Part shown: piece after piece, positions 47,095 through 59,420 of the stretch | How the letters are laid out: every line of letters begins with the position of its first letter | Numbering within the stretch: the stretch's first letter is position 1 | Assembly (NCBI GenBank): GCA_950295325.1 | Contig: OX485807.1 | Coordinates: 40,020,440-40,084,439, forward strand | DNA from: Polytrichum commune | Lineage: Eukaryota; Streptophyta; Polytrichopsida; Polytrichales; Polytrichaceae | Direction of reading: 5' to 3' | Length of the DNA stretch: 64,000 bases | Made by a program: the position numbers and the translations under genes | The notes under the pieces: generated by a model | What the model saw: only the letters and a program-made list of their open reading frames with translations | Told to the model about the DNA's origin: nothing | Databases searched by the model: none

Positions 47095-47800
47095 GGATCT
47101 ACGGCGAAACACAAGCTAGTAGCTCGTCGGAAATAACTTCAGTGATATAAAATCCGATACCACGAAATCTTGCGGCTCAGACGGTCGACGACGAGGGCAA
47201 GGCAACCAAAATATGAAAGGCACCGGAGTGAGCCAGTCACAGCAGGGGGGATTTCGAAAGAATACGAAGACCGTTAGCTCATCTGAATAATTAGAGGAGA
47301 GAAAATTCGATGTAGCGCAATCTCGTGACGCAAAAGCCTCGACAACTAGGCCATTGGAAGCTTTAAAGCATCGCAGTAGTAAGTAGAGGCGAAGAACTTA
47401 GACACGATAGTGGGGTTTACACAGCAAACAAAAACCGGTAAACTCATCGAAACTTCGCATCCAAAATTTCGATGAAACCGAATTGCGAGGCACAGAACCT
47501 AGACAATTACATAATCGAATGCATTAAATCACCGGGGTGATAAGAGGCGGAGGAAGACACGCGAACAGAGACCGGGGAGTTTACAGAGCAAACAAAAACC
47601 GGTAGCTAGTCGAAAACACAATTTCGACGCAGCGAAACCTCGAGGCACAGAAGTCTCGAGAATCACATCAACGAAGGCATTAAATCACCGAGGTGATAAA
47701 AGGCGAAGGAGGGAAGAGAAGCGACGGGGATATATCGGAAGCTACAAAAACCGGTTGCCGATTGACAAACAAAATTGGATGCGGAGGAATCTCGTAGCAC
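47095..47800 (-). repeat. ~160-bp diverged tandem repeat upstream of UPL7
   Basis: About 4.5 units. The clearest pair, about 47412-47584 and 47585-47730, shares GCAAACAAAAACCGGTA, GAGGCACAGAA, GCATTAAATCACCG and GGTGATAA-AGGCG-AGGA. Earlier units at about 47095 and 47253 and a partial at 47731 are more diverged. Confidence 0.8.
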
Positions 47801-48060
47801 CACAACCTCCCCCTGCCACGAGTCACTACGACAGAGATGGGCCAGCAGGCCAGGGATGAAAGAGAGAATAGAGAATCCCCGTCGTCCTCGTCCAAATGTG
47901 CGCAGGGGGACTCCGAGAGTGTGGCTATGGCGACCACGACACTCAAAACAACGACAACAAGCTGCAATGGCCCAAGAGGCAGGAGCCATTGTCCCACTCT
48001 CTACGCCATCGACGGCTTCACATCAAAGCCCTCCGAATCCAACGGCCCGCACCGGCTGTG

Positions 48061-48068
48061 TTTTTATA
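48061..48068 (-). promoter_or_regulatory. Putative TATA box for UPL7 (minus strand)
   Basis: The minus strand reads AGTATAAAAACACA at the right edge of the CpG-rich patch. If used, transcription starts near 48035 and UPL7 has a 2.4-kb leader, presumably spliced, containing the tandem array. Inferred only. Confidence 0.3.
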
Positions 48069-48249
48069 CTCTACGCAAAAGGCCCGCGATAGACTGACGA
48101 ACCACTTTAATAAATTCGACGGCTCTGGATCCTCGAGCCCCACATCCTATGGTCCACGATCGTTTCTCTTCAATGCTTGCATCCTTACGGGGATGCTGTA
48201 ACTTAATGATCCTGGATGCTGGGAACCGTCCGATTGAGAAGATTGGACG

Positions 48250-50811
48250 GCTGGGTGCAAACCCGCCCCTAACTAATAGCCTCCCGTGAATCGAGGAGTG
48301 CATGGTAACTTACGAGGTCGATGAGATGGGTACATGTTCACAACACAAAGGGTTTGAAAATGTTGTGTATATTCTTATTCTTATCCAACTTGACATTTCA
48401 ATAAGGATCAAAGACCCTCAATTAGTTCATTAAGATTAATTTAGTAATTAAATTAATTAAATACATAGGAGGCATGTTATCTCCCAAGAATGATGGCCAT
48501 GTCATAGTATGTTTATTACATCTATAATGATAGGCACTCAATGTCTACCTCACCGCTATCATAATTTGGTAGGCTACTAGGCACCTACTACAACATGTGG
48601 CAAGATTCCTTCATTTATTACCTAGTCCATAATCTAAGTTGACATGAATTGCGATGACTCGTTGTAGTTGAAATCCAAACATAATATGTTATCATAGTAC
48701 ACTCTAAGCTCCGTAGTATCACACCTGTGGCAACCAATGTGCAGGTGATATTACGGAGTTTTGTAGTGTTAACATGGATGCGTGATAGTATAGAATTAGT
48801 GTAGCATGTGACACTGTGGAATAACACAAAGTGCAACATTTTAACGGTGTGGCATGATCCACTCCACTTGGCCTTCCCAGGCGATGTGACATATGCATGC
48901 ACCAACATTCAACAAGTGGCAGAAGAAGAAGAAGAAGAAGAAGAAGGTGACACTTCACATATTGGCACATGGCGCAATGCGAGGGTGTGGGTTGACTACT
49001 TTGACAGTTTGCATTAATGGCAAAATTTGTGATATAAAGGAGAGAAACGTGACAATAAGGAGTGAGATTTGAACTTTGAACATCCGTTCCCTAGGGTTTT
49101 GGGATATTAGAGAGTGAGTGACATTATGGAGGTTGATCTTACAGAGTGTAGGCTGTACCTTATTAGGATTGGCACAAAATAATGTTTTTTTGAGTGAGAT
49201 GTCATATGTCACATGAATGTTGGTTAGAACACATGGAAAAATGATATGGCATGAAAATCAAGTTGTTTTTTATCAACCAAGTGTCTAAATTGATAAGTTG
49301 GTACATTTGTATGACATGAAATGAATAGGCATTTGTTGATTATGATAAGTAAGCATGTCCTCTTATAATGTCTTTGTGTGATTTTTCCTGCCATTCTTAC
49401 AAGGGATTGTCATAACACTACAAAGCCTCGTGCTCTCCCTCTTTTCTATATAAAAGAGACACCATGTTCTATGAAAATCTTGGCACAACACTAAATCTTA
49501 GGCCATTATATTTTGAGACTCACAACACATTTATCACCGACCTTGGCCGCATTGATGTAGTCATTATCTTTGCTACCAACACAAGGATATTATGACAAGT
49601 TTTTGTAGTGAGTGTCATCTAACTTATAACTTGCATAATGTTTCATGTATTCATAACAAAATGTCAACCAACAAATACATTAGGTACTCACCAATGAAAA
49701 AATCGTAGGCAAGAATTTTGAGAGACCCTTTACTCGTCTTCTTATGATTGCGTGTTTTGCAAGATGTGTTTAAGCAAGTTCCAATGTTAAAGTATAAAAT
49801 GCAATCTTTGTTTGCCTTCAAACATTGGGTAGCCTTTCAATGTAAATGTCCCAATGCACAATGCACATATATTAAGTGAGTGGTGTATGGCAAGGCTTAT
49901 ACTCAATAACAAATGCCCAAAAGACATGTGTTACATACCACACCGAGATTGGACTGTATGCTCAGATTAGGAACATGATCATAAAATTAAGTATGCGACT
50001 GTTTCAAGAGGAAGAAGAAGTCTTCCTTCTGGCCTCTTAAGTTATGCATAGAAACTCCGGTTTTGACCCTGAAACGACGATTCCAAATTGCTAATTGTAT
50101 GAGACACGTAGGATGAGGCTAAGTCGGTTGGCTTATTTAATTGGACGCCTATTTTTGCCTCTTAATCTGTGGTACAATTGCTCTGATTCAATGGGTGAGT
50201 AATGTAAATTAATTTAGCTACCACCTTGATGATATTTGGTTAGTCACCTTTGCAAAAATCAAACTACAATCAAGAATGCTATCGACTGAGTTGTGACATG
50301 CTTGATTTTCATGGACGAGGTGAGCAAATTAGGAGGTGGCATGTGGTTGTGAGGTGCCAACCAACTTGTATCGTGGGTATTCGATCACAAAAGCCAATCT
50401 AGCAACATTTATATAACCGTGATCACTTTCGAGACATGGCACAACATAATATTGACATTAAATTTGGTTTTCGTCAGCAAATGTCCGAGGTAGAATCTAC
50501 TAATGATGTCGTCCACTTACACAACATTGAATGATAAAAAAAACCGTTTCCCCTATAACAACAATTTGAGACACATGGAATATTTGATTCCATAGCCTAA
50601 ATCAACACCTTCCTCAACTCCAATTATAACGATTTCAAGTTCTTTGATATTGATTTGCAATTGCTGACATGCTCAAACTTCTAATACTCGAATCCATTGG
50701 TTGGATAATTCCATACAGTTGGAGGTGTCCATATTAGCCTCATCCACCTTACTAAATTATTATGTACCCCTTGCTAATCCCATCCAACAATTGAAAAAGA
50801 GTACGTGACTC
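48250..50811. other. Gene-free stretch
   Basis: Holds the family C repeat copy and a (GAA)n run at about 48921-48946. No gene, RNA or transposon protein recognised. Confidence 0.4.
48490..48640. repeat. Dispersed repeat family C, copy 2 (inverted)
   Basis: The minus strand reads GACTAGGTAATAAATGAAGG, TTGCCACATGTTGTAGTAGG and a GCGGTGAGGT block like that in SOS1 intron 18. Confidence 0.6.
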
Positions 50812-51350
50812 AGGGCCGCTTCACACCTAGAGGCTGGGCCAATTCCCCTTGAGGCCGATTGCATGAAATTTCAACCCCTTTTGGGTTGGAGGTTGGCCTC
50901 AACTACACATTATAATAAGATTATAACGGAGGCCAATTTTCCCATGTGTAAAGGTCTTAGGGCCAAGAAGCTAGGCTGATTCAATAAATCTAGCATAATC
51001 CAACGGATCTAGCATAATCTAGCATAGAGCCATTCGTATTTCCACATAATCCAATGGATATGGTTCGCTAAAAAAATCATGTTTTATTAAAGAAAGTTTT
51101 TTTTCATTGAAATTTGGCATTGGCCCCTAGGCCAAGAACTAGCCTTCCATTTTGGGTGCACCCAATTCAATGAGCTAGGGCCGTGTCATACCATGCATTT
51201 TTTGATTCAAAATTTCATACCACCAAATCGACCCGGCCTCTAGGTGTAAAGGGGTTGGGGCTGATTTCAGCCTTTTGACCCATCACAAGTGAGGATTTCA
51301 AGCCTCTTACACAATGAATTGGCCCGGCTTCTAGGTGTAAAGCGGCCCTC
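50812..51350. mobile_element. hAT-like MITE, 539 bp
   Basis: About 33-bp terminal inverted repeats: left AGGGCCGCTTCACACCTAGA, right end inverse AGGGCCGCTTTACACCTAGA, continuing into GGGCCAATTC at both ends with four mismatches. CAGGG-type ends suggest hAT; no clean 8-bp target duplication was found. No coding capacity. Confidence 0.75.
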
Positions 51351-54300
51351 AGTAGTGTCGGTTATAGGCCCCCAATGGTCATTGAGTTCATGACTCCTAC
51401 CAACAACACCTACAACACCCTGATCCTCAATCATTGTTCACAATAACATACTCATATCAACAATTATTGCGGCTTTTGGAATGCGCTAGACAAAGAGAAG
51501 GAACTCCGAGGAACCAATGTGTAAAAACTATACCCATGTGAACATACCCGAAATCTACATACGTGGAACATCTTCCACGCCGAGTTTGAATTTGCACTGG
51601 TCACAAGGCCGCAATAAGAAAAAATTAATCCTCGAAAACCGAGATTTTTCGAACTCGGCATGTCACGTGAAAGACAACTTTCAAAAAACACTTGTCCTAA
51701 GACTACATTTACAAAAAGTCATCTTATACGTATTACGAATAAGAGCAAGCCCACTCCTTCCTGGATCTGCATCCGGGAATGAAAAGTGGCCTCCACCCAT
51801 AATGCAGACGCAGACCCAGGCAAAACTGCCACTCATTCTATCTTACTACCTCATAATTTTCTCTAAAATGATTTGTAATTTTCCTGCGGCCCTACCATAT
51901 TGAGTTGTCTTTAGTTATAAGCCGCCATGAAGTTGTTTGTCCTTAGCTGATAGCAGGCTCCCTGCATATCTCGCCGAAATGCAAGGAGTTATGCACTTCA
52001 TGTATTACTTTACATCCAATTTTAGGGTATAGTAGGGTGATTGGGCCAATATCTTGCATAAGCATCCGCATCGCGGATGAGAAAGTGCAAATGCAGATGC
52101 AGGTGCAGGGTCATTGGGCTTGCCCTAAGGATGGAGTCTAGCACTGAAATGCAAGGGTTGTGATTTTGAATTCCACATGCTTGGTTTTCAAAATTAATGA
52201 GAACAATCCCTAGAATCTCGCTAGACTATGAGGTAGTTTAAGTGTTGTGCCACTTATTGACCAACGAGTGGGTTTAGTTCCCAACACTATACTTCGCTTG
52301 TCAACTCCAACATTGGAACCATGACTTGGCGACCAACCATACAACCAACCACCACTTATACTCCAAACAAATACGCACGCTTCTAGTCTCAAACAAAGTA
52401 GCAAAACCCACAAAACTCTAAATTAAAACCCATGCACCCTACATACCCCCCTTCCCCCCCCCCCGGTTTAACCGGTTAAAACATCAGTTACTAACATAGT
52501 GTCTACTCCCTGCAAAGGGTGAAGTAGTATTACACCCAACGCCGCGACCCTGGGGTACGGCCACGGTTGTCCTACGAACAAACACTTTATTCACTCCGGT
52601 CCCTATTTTAGGGACCGGAGTTCTTCTTCTTCTTCTTCTTCTTCGCTTGTCGACAATTTGTTTCTCTAGGGCTCTATTCACTAATCGTTGGGTTGAATGC
52701 CGTGAAGCTTGGAGGAGCTAGGATCCTTTGTAAACTCTTATACGTATTAGGTGGGTAGATATTGTTTGTCCCGACTCTCGAAGCTTTGCGTTCAATTGAG
52801 ATTGTTTCAATGAGAGAACTCGGAACAATGGTCGTTCAACTCGTTTTCCAAGCTTGACACAACTTTATGTTATGGAGCAAGGTGCACTAAATCTATGGTC
52901 TAGTGTGTCGTTCTAAATCGGTGTGCCATGTCAATTAAAGTGGTCATCGTGCCTTGTTATGCAAAATATCCACTTTGATATTTGCAATTTAGGGTTTTGT
53001 GATGAAGATGGATGGTTGTGTAGACATGCATGTATTTTTGTGCAAGATTGGTATTAATGGAATGAAATTGGCCTCTCGTTATATTGGGTGTGTGGGAAAA
53101 CATGAAGATTAGACGTTTCCTTCCCCTAGATAGAAAACAACAATCTATGAATAAATATGCCCCGTTCCATATATTTACAATAGCAATGTGTGAGAAAATT
53201 CATGATATGTCAATTTGCACCCATCATTCAAAACCATGTCACACAAGAGATACAAGTATGTAGGATCCCATCAAAAGAAAGTCACATGGTCTTGTCAAGT
53301 GCCATGACTCTCGGATTTTAAGTACCTTGCAATTCATGAAGTTTGCCATCACCCGAGGAATTGATCAGGTTACTACTATACTAACTTAGATGAATGTGTG
53401 GCCCATGGAACCCACCTTCCGAAAGGAAGGAAATATCCATACTATGGACACTTTGTAAAACATAAAAATCGTAACGGAAGACATACTCCCATTCACATTG
53501 GTGTCAAAACACACATCGTCATGTAACGGAGAGGGAATTTATCGCATACAAGTGTATCTCTCGTTCATCCAACATAAACTCCCTATAACAATTTGCATTC
53601 TCAAAGGCTACTTTTTGAAGTTAATTTGACACCTTTATTAATTATAAAGACCCTTGATTAGTGTGCATGAGGTCATTCGAGATGAATTGACAACAAACCT
53701 ACATGAATGCAATATCCCTCCTCCCTCTATGTGATGTACTAACACGCTGGTTTTATTTAGTTATTTTTATTTGCTGCTTGGGTTTTAATTGGTGCTTTTG
53801 AGCCTTTTGGACTCACTCCAATTCAACGAATGGGGAGAATTGAGTGTTGGTTGCAAATGAATTGGTTGAAGTTTAAGACATCATGAAAATTACCAACCAT
53901 ATTAGAGGAATGCAAAGTAGAGCCACCCATAACCGATCATTGAAGACATTATGCACCAAGTCTAGAGAAGTATAAGGCGGCACAAAAATTTCAATTTTGT
54001 TGGTAATTTTATTCCTTGATTTAAAATAATTGTGGATTTATGAAGCCGAAAATTGGCCCGAATATATTACCAATGTCTAGACTCTACCATAGCTCCTCAT
54101 TCAAACTGCTCATTCCTTCTCGCTTTAACACTCAAAAACTAGGACATGTGTCATGGCACTATTGGTTCCAAACCGATCGAAACTCAGTCCTAACCTATCA
54201 AAATTGAGACCCAACCTGATTGAAACTACGGTAAACTACAAATTCCCGATGGGATCCTGATCGGGAATAGGCGCCTCTACTATATAGAACTCACGTCAAA

Positions 54301-54598
54301 GTATTAAGGAAAACCCGAAAGATGTCACCATGTTGGACTTGGAAACCCTAGGGTCTCGACCACCGGTGGTGCTCAAAACGATCTCCTCCTGAAGATTCCA
54401 AGCCTTGATTTTGGATTGGTGCCCTTGTAATTAAGCAAAGGGTTGCAGAGAAGGAGATTCTATGGTAGCATATATAGACAGCCTCCTCTCTTGTGACTGG
54501 GTGGAGCTTCCAAAATAGAGAGTACTGGGTGCCCGCCTGCAAAAGTACGCTTATTATGTACTGTTCCCCCTCTTTAGTATGACAAGTTTGGGGAACAC
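51351..54598. other. Gene-free repeat-bearing stretch
   Basis: Contains a C-run at about 52447-52464, the hairpin at 52593-52621, and a dispersed-repeat remnant near 53810-53990 related to 2416-2580. No gene recognised. Confidence 0.4.
52593..52647. repeat. Perfect 12-bp hairpin followed by (TTC)n
   Basis: ACTCCGGTCCCT / AGGGACCGGAGT with loop ATTTT at 52605-52609, directly followed by about eight TTC units. Function unknown. Confidence 0.85.
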
Positions 54599-54613
54599 AA
54601 AAAGGTCGTATTA

Positions 54614-54685
54614 CCTGCCAGGTGGTGAATTGCCTCATGTGCTTTGGCGTTGGCCTATCGGCTGTCTGTCTCAAAAAGAAGAAGA
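54614..54685 (+). mobile_element. 5'-truncated SINE-like insertion with target-site duplication
   Basis: CTGCCAGGTGGTGAATTGCC ... GTGCTTTGGCGTTGGC ... CTGTCTCAAAAAGAAGAAG matches the 3' part of 55340-55519. It is flanked by the 15-bp direct repeat AAAAAGGTCGTATTA at 54599-54613 and 54686-54700, the mark of retrotransposition. Confidence 0.85.
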
Positions 54686-55339
54686 AAAAAGGTCGTATTA
54701 TCGAGGCGTCGTGTTCTCATCAATATGACAAATTCGTGTAAAGTTGTCGTATTGTTCTTGAGGGAATACGAAAACGTAAGTAATATGAGCTTCAAATTAT
54801 ATACAACGAGTTCAAGCAATATAGGTGGTATGAGATATTAATTTATAACTCCAAACAAATACAAATATTCTCAAGAACTCTTGAAATGGGAGTTCAAAGA
54901 TCTCTGGTGTTATCTACCCAGGTTAGTGCTTGTCATCTTATCTAAACTCCCTACTAACTTTTGAAAACTATTAATTTCATTAACACCAAAAATACAAGGA
55001 GTTCTCTAATAAGAAACTAGACAACAATGATGCATGATGTCTAGCATCAAGATACTGGTGATATCATATCACCCCTGAGTACAAGGCAACATACTAGGCA
55101 CGAGGTCACTCTAACCCTAACCATGTCCATTCTACATTAGTAACCCTAGTTCTCATGAAGTTCCCAATCATAAGTGAAGTTCCCAAGTAGTTTCCAAGTG
55201 AAAATGGATGCATTTTAGATGCACATAACATAGATGAAAGGAATTCTAGCATGAACTACCTCTTTTAATATGACAAAATGGAGATTCTAAATGTTGCATT
55301 ATCGAGTGTTGTGGTCGTATAAAAGAGGGAGTTTGATAT

Positions 55340-55519
55340 TGCAAAAATGTGTCGTAATAGGAAGAGGTTGGCGGTTCGAATCCCGGTTGTGAAATCTCCT
55401 CTCTAGCTACTTGACGGAAAACTTGCCAGGTGGTCAACTGCCTCCTGTGCTTTGGCGTTGGCATGTCGGCCTTCTGTCTCAAAAAGAAAAAGAAAAAGAA
55501 AAAGAAAAAAGAAAATATT
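55340..55519 (+). mobile_element. SINE-like element with tRNA B box and (AAAAAG)n tail
   Basis: GGTTCGAATCC at 55373-55383 fits the pol III B box. It is followed by GCCAGGTGGTCAACTGCCTC, TTTGGCGTTGGC and CTGTCTC, then an AAAAAG repeat tail (about 55480-55510). A clear A box was not found, and a target duplication is not obvious. A shorter relative with a duplication lies at 54614-54685. Confidence 0.65.
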
Positions 55520-55899
55520 GGAATATCGAGGGTGTCATATTAACGGAGGTTACACTGTACTTCTTAAGTGGGGTTTCCTTGACTAAACAAAGCTCGGACG
55601 GGGCTGACCTTTTCCGTTTCATAACTTAATAAAGCTAGCATTTCCGATCCACACTATGTAGCCTTAAATGATGTACATCTAATATTGCGCCTGTTCAGTT
55701 GGCGCCCTAACCTAGTGGGATGATGGGATCGACCCAAAGTCCCCTAATTTGGTTTGGCCTGCATTTTGGACCTAATTACACCTTCACCATTATGGAGCTG
55801 ACCTATTTTAATGCGCCTCTACGCTGGCCTCATTAATTAGTTAGTGGAGGAGTGTTTCAAAAATAACACGTGCCCCTCTTAGCAATTGGCCGGAAGATA

Positions 55900-56390
55900 A
55901 GGGCCACTTCACACACGAGCCAAGAGCCCTGACCGTGTAATTGTGAGAGCCCAAAAGAAAGTGTCCGAAGGCCGTCCCAACACACCTCCAAACTCATGTA
56001 GTGTGGTCACGGACCTTCAAGTGTAGTGTGAAGTCATATTCGACCAAACCCTCGATCAAATGCTATTTCAATGAATTTCGGTTCACACGGGTCCTTATAT
56101 ATAATAAAATAATGATTGTGAGCGTTTGGAGTGCCATGGTCTCCCGGTTTTGTGTTAAGCCTACGTCAAGAGATGGTTTTTTCAAAATAGTCCAAGTGAC
56201 CATGTAACATGATCCATTCGATGCCATGTAGGAGTCCATGTAGACTTTACATCCATCTTGCATTCACATATTGCGTTGGTCCCTCAAGCGTAGTGTGAAG
56301 TGAACTTGGACCGGCTCTACCTTTTCCACCAATGAGAGTGCTTGAAGTGTAATGGTCACGGGCTCTCAGTCTCGTGTGTGAAGTAGCCCT
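55900..56390. mobile_element. hAT-like MITE, 491 bp
   Basis: The left end AGGGCCACTTCACACACGAG and the inverse of the right end AGGGCTACTTCACACACGAG form the terminal inverted repeat, continuing into a GAGCCC...GTGACC subterminal block. Same family as 56549-56919, related to 50812-51350. Confidence 0.75.
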
Positions 56391-56548
56391 AGTATGGTCA
56401 CGGGGCCGTCAAACATTGAGTTTCAAAGAGTCCCATGAAAGGTGGTATCATCATGTGATTGATTTGCTATTCTTCAGGAGTACGATCATCAACACTGAAC
56501 ACCCATGTTCATCTGAACCTGCCAATGTATGTGGCCCGTGTGTATGCA

Positions 56549-56919
56549 AGGGCCACTTCACACACGAGACTGAAGGCCCGTGACCATTGCATTCTAAGAT
56601 CTCTCATTGGTTGAAAAGGCCGAGGACGTTTAAGTTCACTTCACACTACAAGGTGATGGTTCAATGGCCCAATGAAACTCTCAAGGATGAAAAAGTTTGT
56701 GTGGATTTCTTACATGGCAAACTATGGATAATGTTCCATGGTATGTTGGAATTTGCGTCGGACCCACTTTCAAGAGGTAGGCCTGACGCAAATTCTGACA
56801 CACCATGACAATTTTTACACCAAGTAGGTTTTTCATTTCTCATGGTATGGCCTTTGGATGAGAGTCAAGGGCCCACAAATACGTGGTCACGGCCCTTGAC
56901 TCCTATGTGAAGTGACCCT
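56549..56919. mobile_element. hAT-like MITE, 371 bp
   Basis: The left end AGGGCCACTTCACACACGAG and the inverse right end AGGGTCACTTCACATAGGAG, each followed by a GGCCCGTGACCA-like block, are terminal inverted repeats of about 38 bp. It lies 158 bp after its relative. Confidence 0.75.
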
Positions 56920-56953
56920 AAGGTATGTGAGTGTCAAGTGGTTATTATTGTTA

Positions 56954-57105
56954 TAGCATGGCCACACTTATTTGTGTGAACCATCAGTAAAGGGTTCCTA
57001 CCATTGCTGGTTACCATCATTTAGTGGCCAAATTGGAGTTCAAAATGACCCTTGCTAGTAGGAGCCATTCGTTGCTTGCCCACACTGATAAGTGTGTGCA
57101 TGCTA
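56954..57105. mobile_element. Tourist-like MITE, 152 bp, TTA target duplication
   Basis: Terminal inverted repeats TAGCATGGCCACACTTATTT and the inverse TAGCATGCACACACTTATCA, with TTA directly flanking both ends, as in PIF/Harbinger-derived MITEs. Resembles 5059-5216. Confidence 0.7.
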
Positions 57106-58914
57106 TTAAGTAGCCCCCTAAAAGTAGGTGATAAGTGGTTAACTCTAGTCATTAACACTACTAGTGTCTAAGGTAGAGGGTGCTAAAACCAACACCCCAC
57201 CCAAAATCAACAACTATAAATGCCTCTCAATTGCCAACACTCTACTACCTTGAACCGTTCCCCATAGAAAAGGAGTGGTTGGGCCCACGGAGTAACGGGT
57301 TTAGTGCCATTAATGGCGCCATCTCGTACCAGCCTCCACTACCTCCATATAGGGTAGGTAACGGGCTCCACTCTATCTCAAGTTAGTTCAAGGTGGCCTC
57401 AGGGTAGCTTGTCAATGCCTATTCACTTAGCATCTGTTTCACTTAGCAAGAAAACACATATCGAAGGCCTCACCTTAAATAAAACAACCTTGGAAGCAAA
57501 TCAAAACTTTACCATGATTTTTAGTTTCTTTGGTGGAAGTCCTCCATCCATGCATGCACGGTCCCACTCTTGCCTTCCTTTACCACTCTTCTTAGTCCAA
57601 GTGATCATATTTGGAAAGCATGTGCTCGTGTATGGTGTTGCTGTCCCGAGAGGGTAGCATGTCACATACTTCTTCTTGCTGCCACTCACATAACACTTGA
57701 TGTCATCAAGGCAAAATCAAAACTCATGCACTACATTGTTGGTGGAGTAGAAATCCTTTGCCATCCCTTTGTATGTTGGAAAGGATAAATGGAAAAGACG
57801 AATTCATCTATAACCCTTCAAGGCTAGTCATGTACACCAAAATGAATGCAAACATGTGACAATTTAGAAAACGGTGATAAATAAAGTGTAGCTCTTCTCG
57901 CTGTCAAACACAAACTTGGCTATTATGGCATCATATGTCGGGTATGAAACTGCCATAACCTAGTGATGCAACACCCATCATGACATTAAGACCAAGGTAA
58001 CTTTTAGACAATTTTTAAACATTTCACGTAGAGATTAATATCCTTGTGTTGTTGGAGTTCGACACCAACATATTTCAAAATGTACACATGATCCATGAAG
58101 ATGATGGTGCCAAACTTCACCATGCATGTGTTGAACGCTATTGCCCAATAACAAACATAATATAACTTACTACCTTTCACACAATGATCGATGCCCGCAA
58201 TTTTACTCTTCATTTGAATTCTACTTGCATGCACAAGTGACTATGAAATAAATCCCCAGCTATTTGAAGAGAAAAATACAAGGTATTCTCATCTAATTGT
58301 ACAAGGAATTCAAAATGTATATGTACTAACGATGTGCTACATTTTTGTATATTTGCTTATATCTCTTAATTTCCAGTGGCCTTTTTATTTGTATACGCTA
58401 GACAAAAGGAAAGTCCCATGTACATATATTATATACAATAATGCCTCAAATCATGCCCTTTTCACAATCATGTAAAGTTGTATGCAGACTGTAGAGTGCA
58501 CCTCCTAAAGATTGATGTTGTCACTTAGGCAAAACCAAAATTCAATCAAGATGACGTTATATATATGAAACATTTGTTTTTTCATCCCATGTACGTAGGA
58601 ATCTTGAGTGTAATACCATTATACACAATAATAATGGGGGATGGAAAATGGGCCTTCCAAATCCAGAAGTCTTTCATCCAACCCATGTTGTTACCTTGAG
58701 AGCCTCCATTAAAAGGCACACTTAAACAAAAGTTTAATCACAAAAGTAATCTTTTGGCCATGCTACCCCCAAAATTTAGACCCCAATCGTATCTTTTTGT
58801 ATGCTCTAAAGTATTATGTAAACTAAATAATTGGACTTCGTACGCGTGTTCGTACGCTTACATTCCATGATTCTAAAGGTAACCATACTCATAGAAACTA
58901 GATTCTTGATGTTT
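57106..58914. other. Gene-free stretch
   Basis: No gene, RNA or clear repeat was recognised. ORFs up to 82 aa have no family features. Confidence 0.4.
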
Positions 58915-59420
58915 AAACTTTGCCAAAAAAAAAATATTTTCTCAAAATTGTGAACCAAAACTTGATTTCGGACATATACCCTTCTCCTATGATCCTCTTA
59001 ATGTACTCTTGAGCCTTGTGAATGATAAATTTGACACCGAAAGTACAATTTACAAGCATGTTGGAAAGTTTTGTTTTTCCAAAACTTTGAACCAACTTTT
59101 GATTTTGAACATGTATTCCCTCTTGTTGTGACACTCTAAGTGTCCCCTTAAGCATTTTCAGTGATAGTTTCAGCACCAAACATGAAGTTTACAAGTTTAA
59201 AAGCAATCTTGGAAGCGTACTGGAATGACCATTTTTTCAAAGCTTTGAACCAAAATTAGGTTCCAAACATGCATCCCCTTGTTTGTGTGACACTCTGAGT
59301 GTGTCCCTAATCCTTGTGAATTGTAGTTTCAACACTGAAAGTTCCTTTTACAAGTTTGAGGGTAATCTTGGAAGCATGTTGAAAAATCCAAAATTTTCAA
59401 AATTTTGCACCAAAACTTGA
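58915..59420. repeat. ~160-bp tandem array, about three units plus a partial
   Basis: Units near 58940, 59083 and 59245 share TTTGAACCAAAACTTGATTT, GAACATG-AT-CCCTTGTT, GTGACACTCTAAGTGTCCC, TAGTTTCA-CACCGAAA and TTACAAG-TT-GG-AATCTTGGAAGC. A fourth begins at about 59400. Confidence 0.85.

Noticed and set aside
47663-48201. ORFs of 101-108 aa on both strands
   Set aside because: They sit in the CpG-rich repeat-bearing UPL7 5' region and show no domain or splice support.
48921-48946. Acidic poly-Glu coding stretch
   Set aside because: It is a plain (GAA)n microsatellite in gene-free DNA.
55373-55386. tRNA gene
   Set aside because: Only a B-box-like TPsiC segment is present; no acceptor stem or anticodon arm folds around it. 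SINE explanation fits better.
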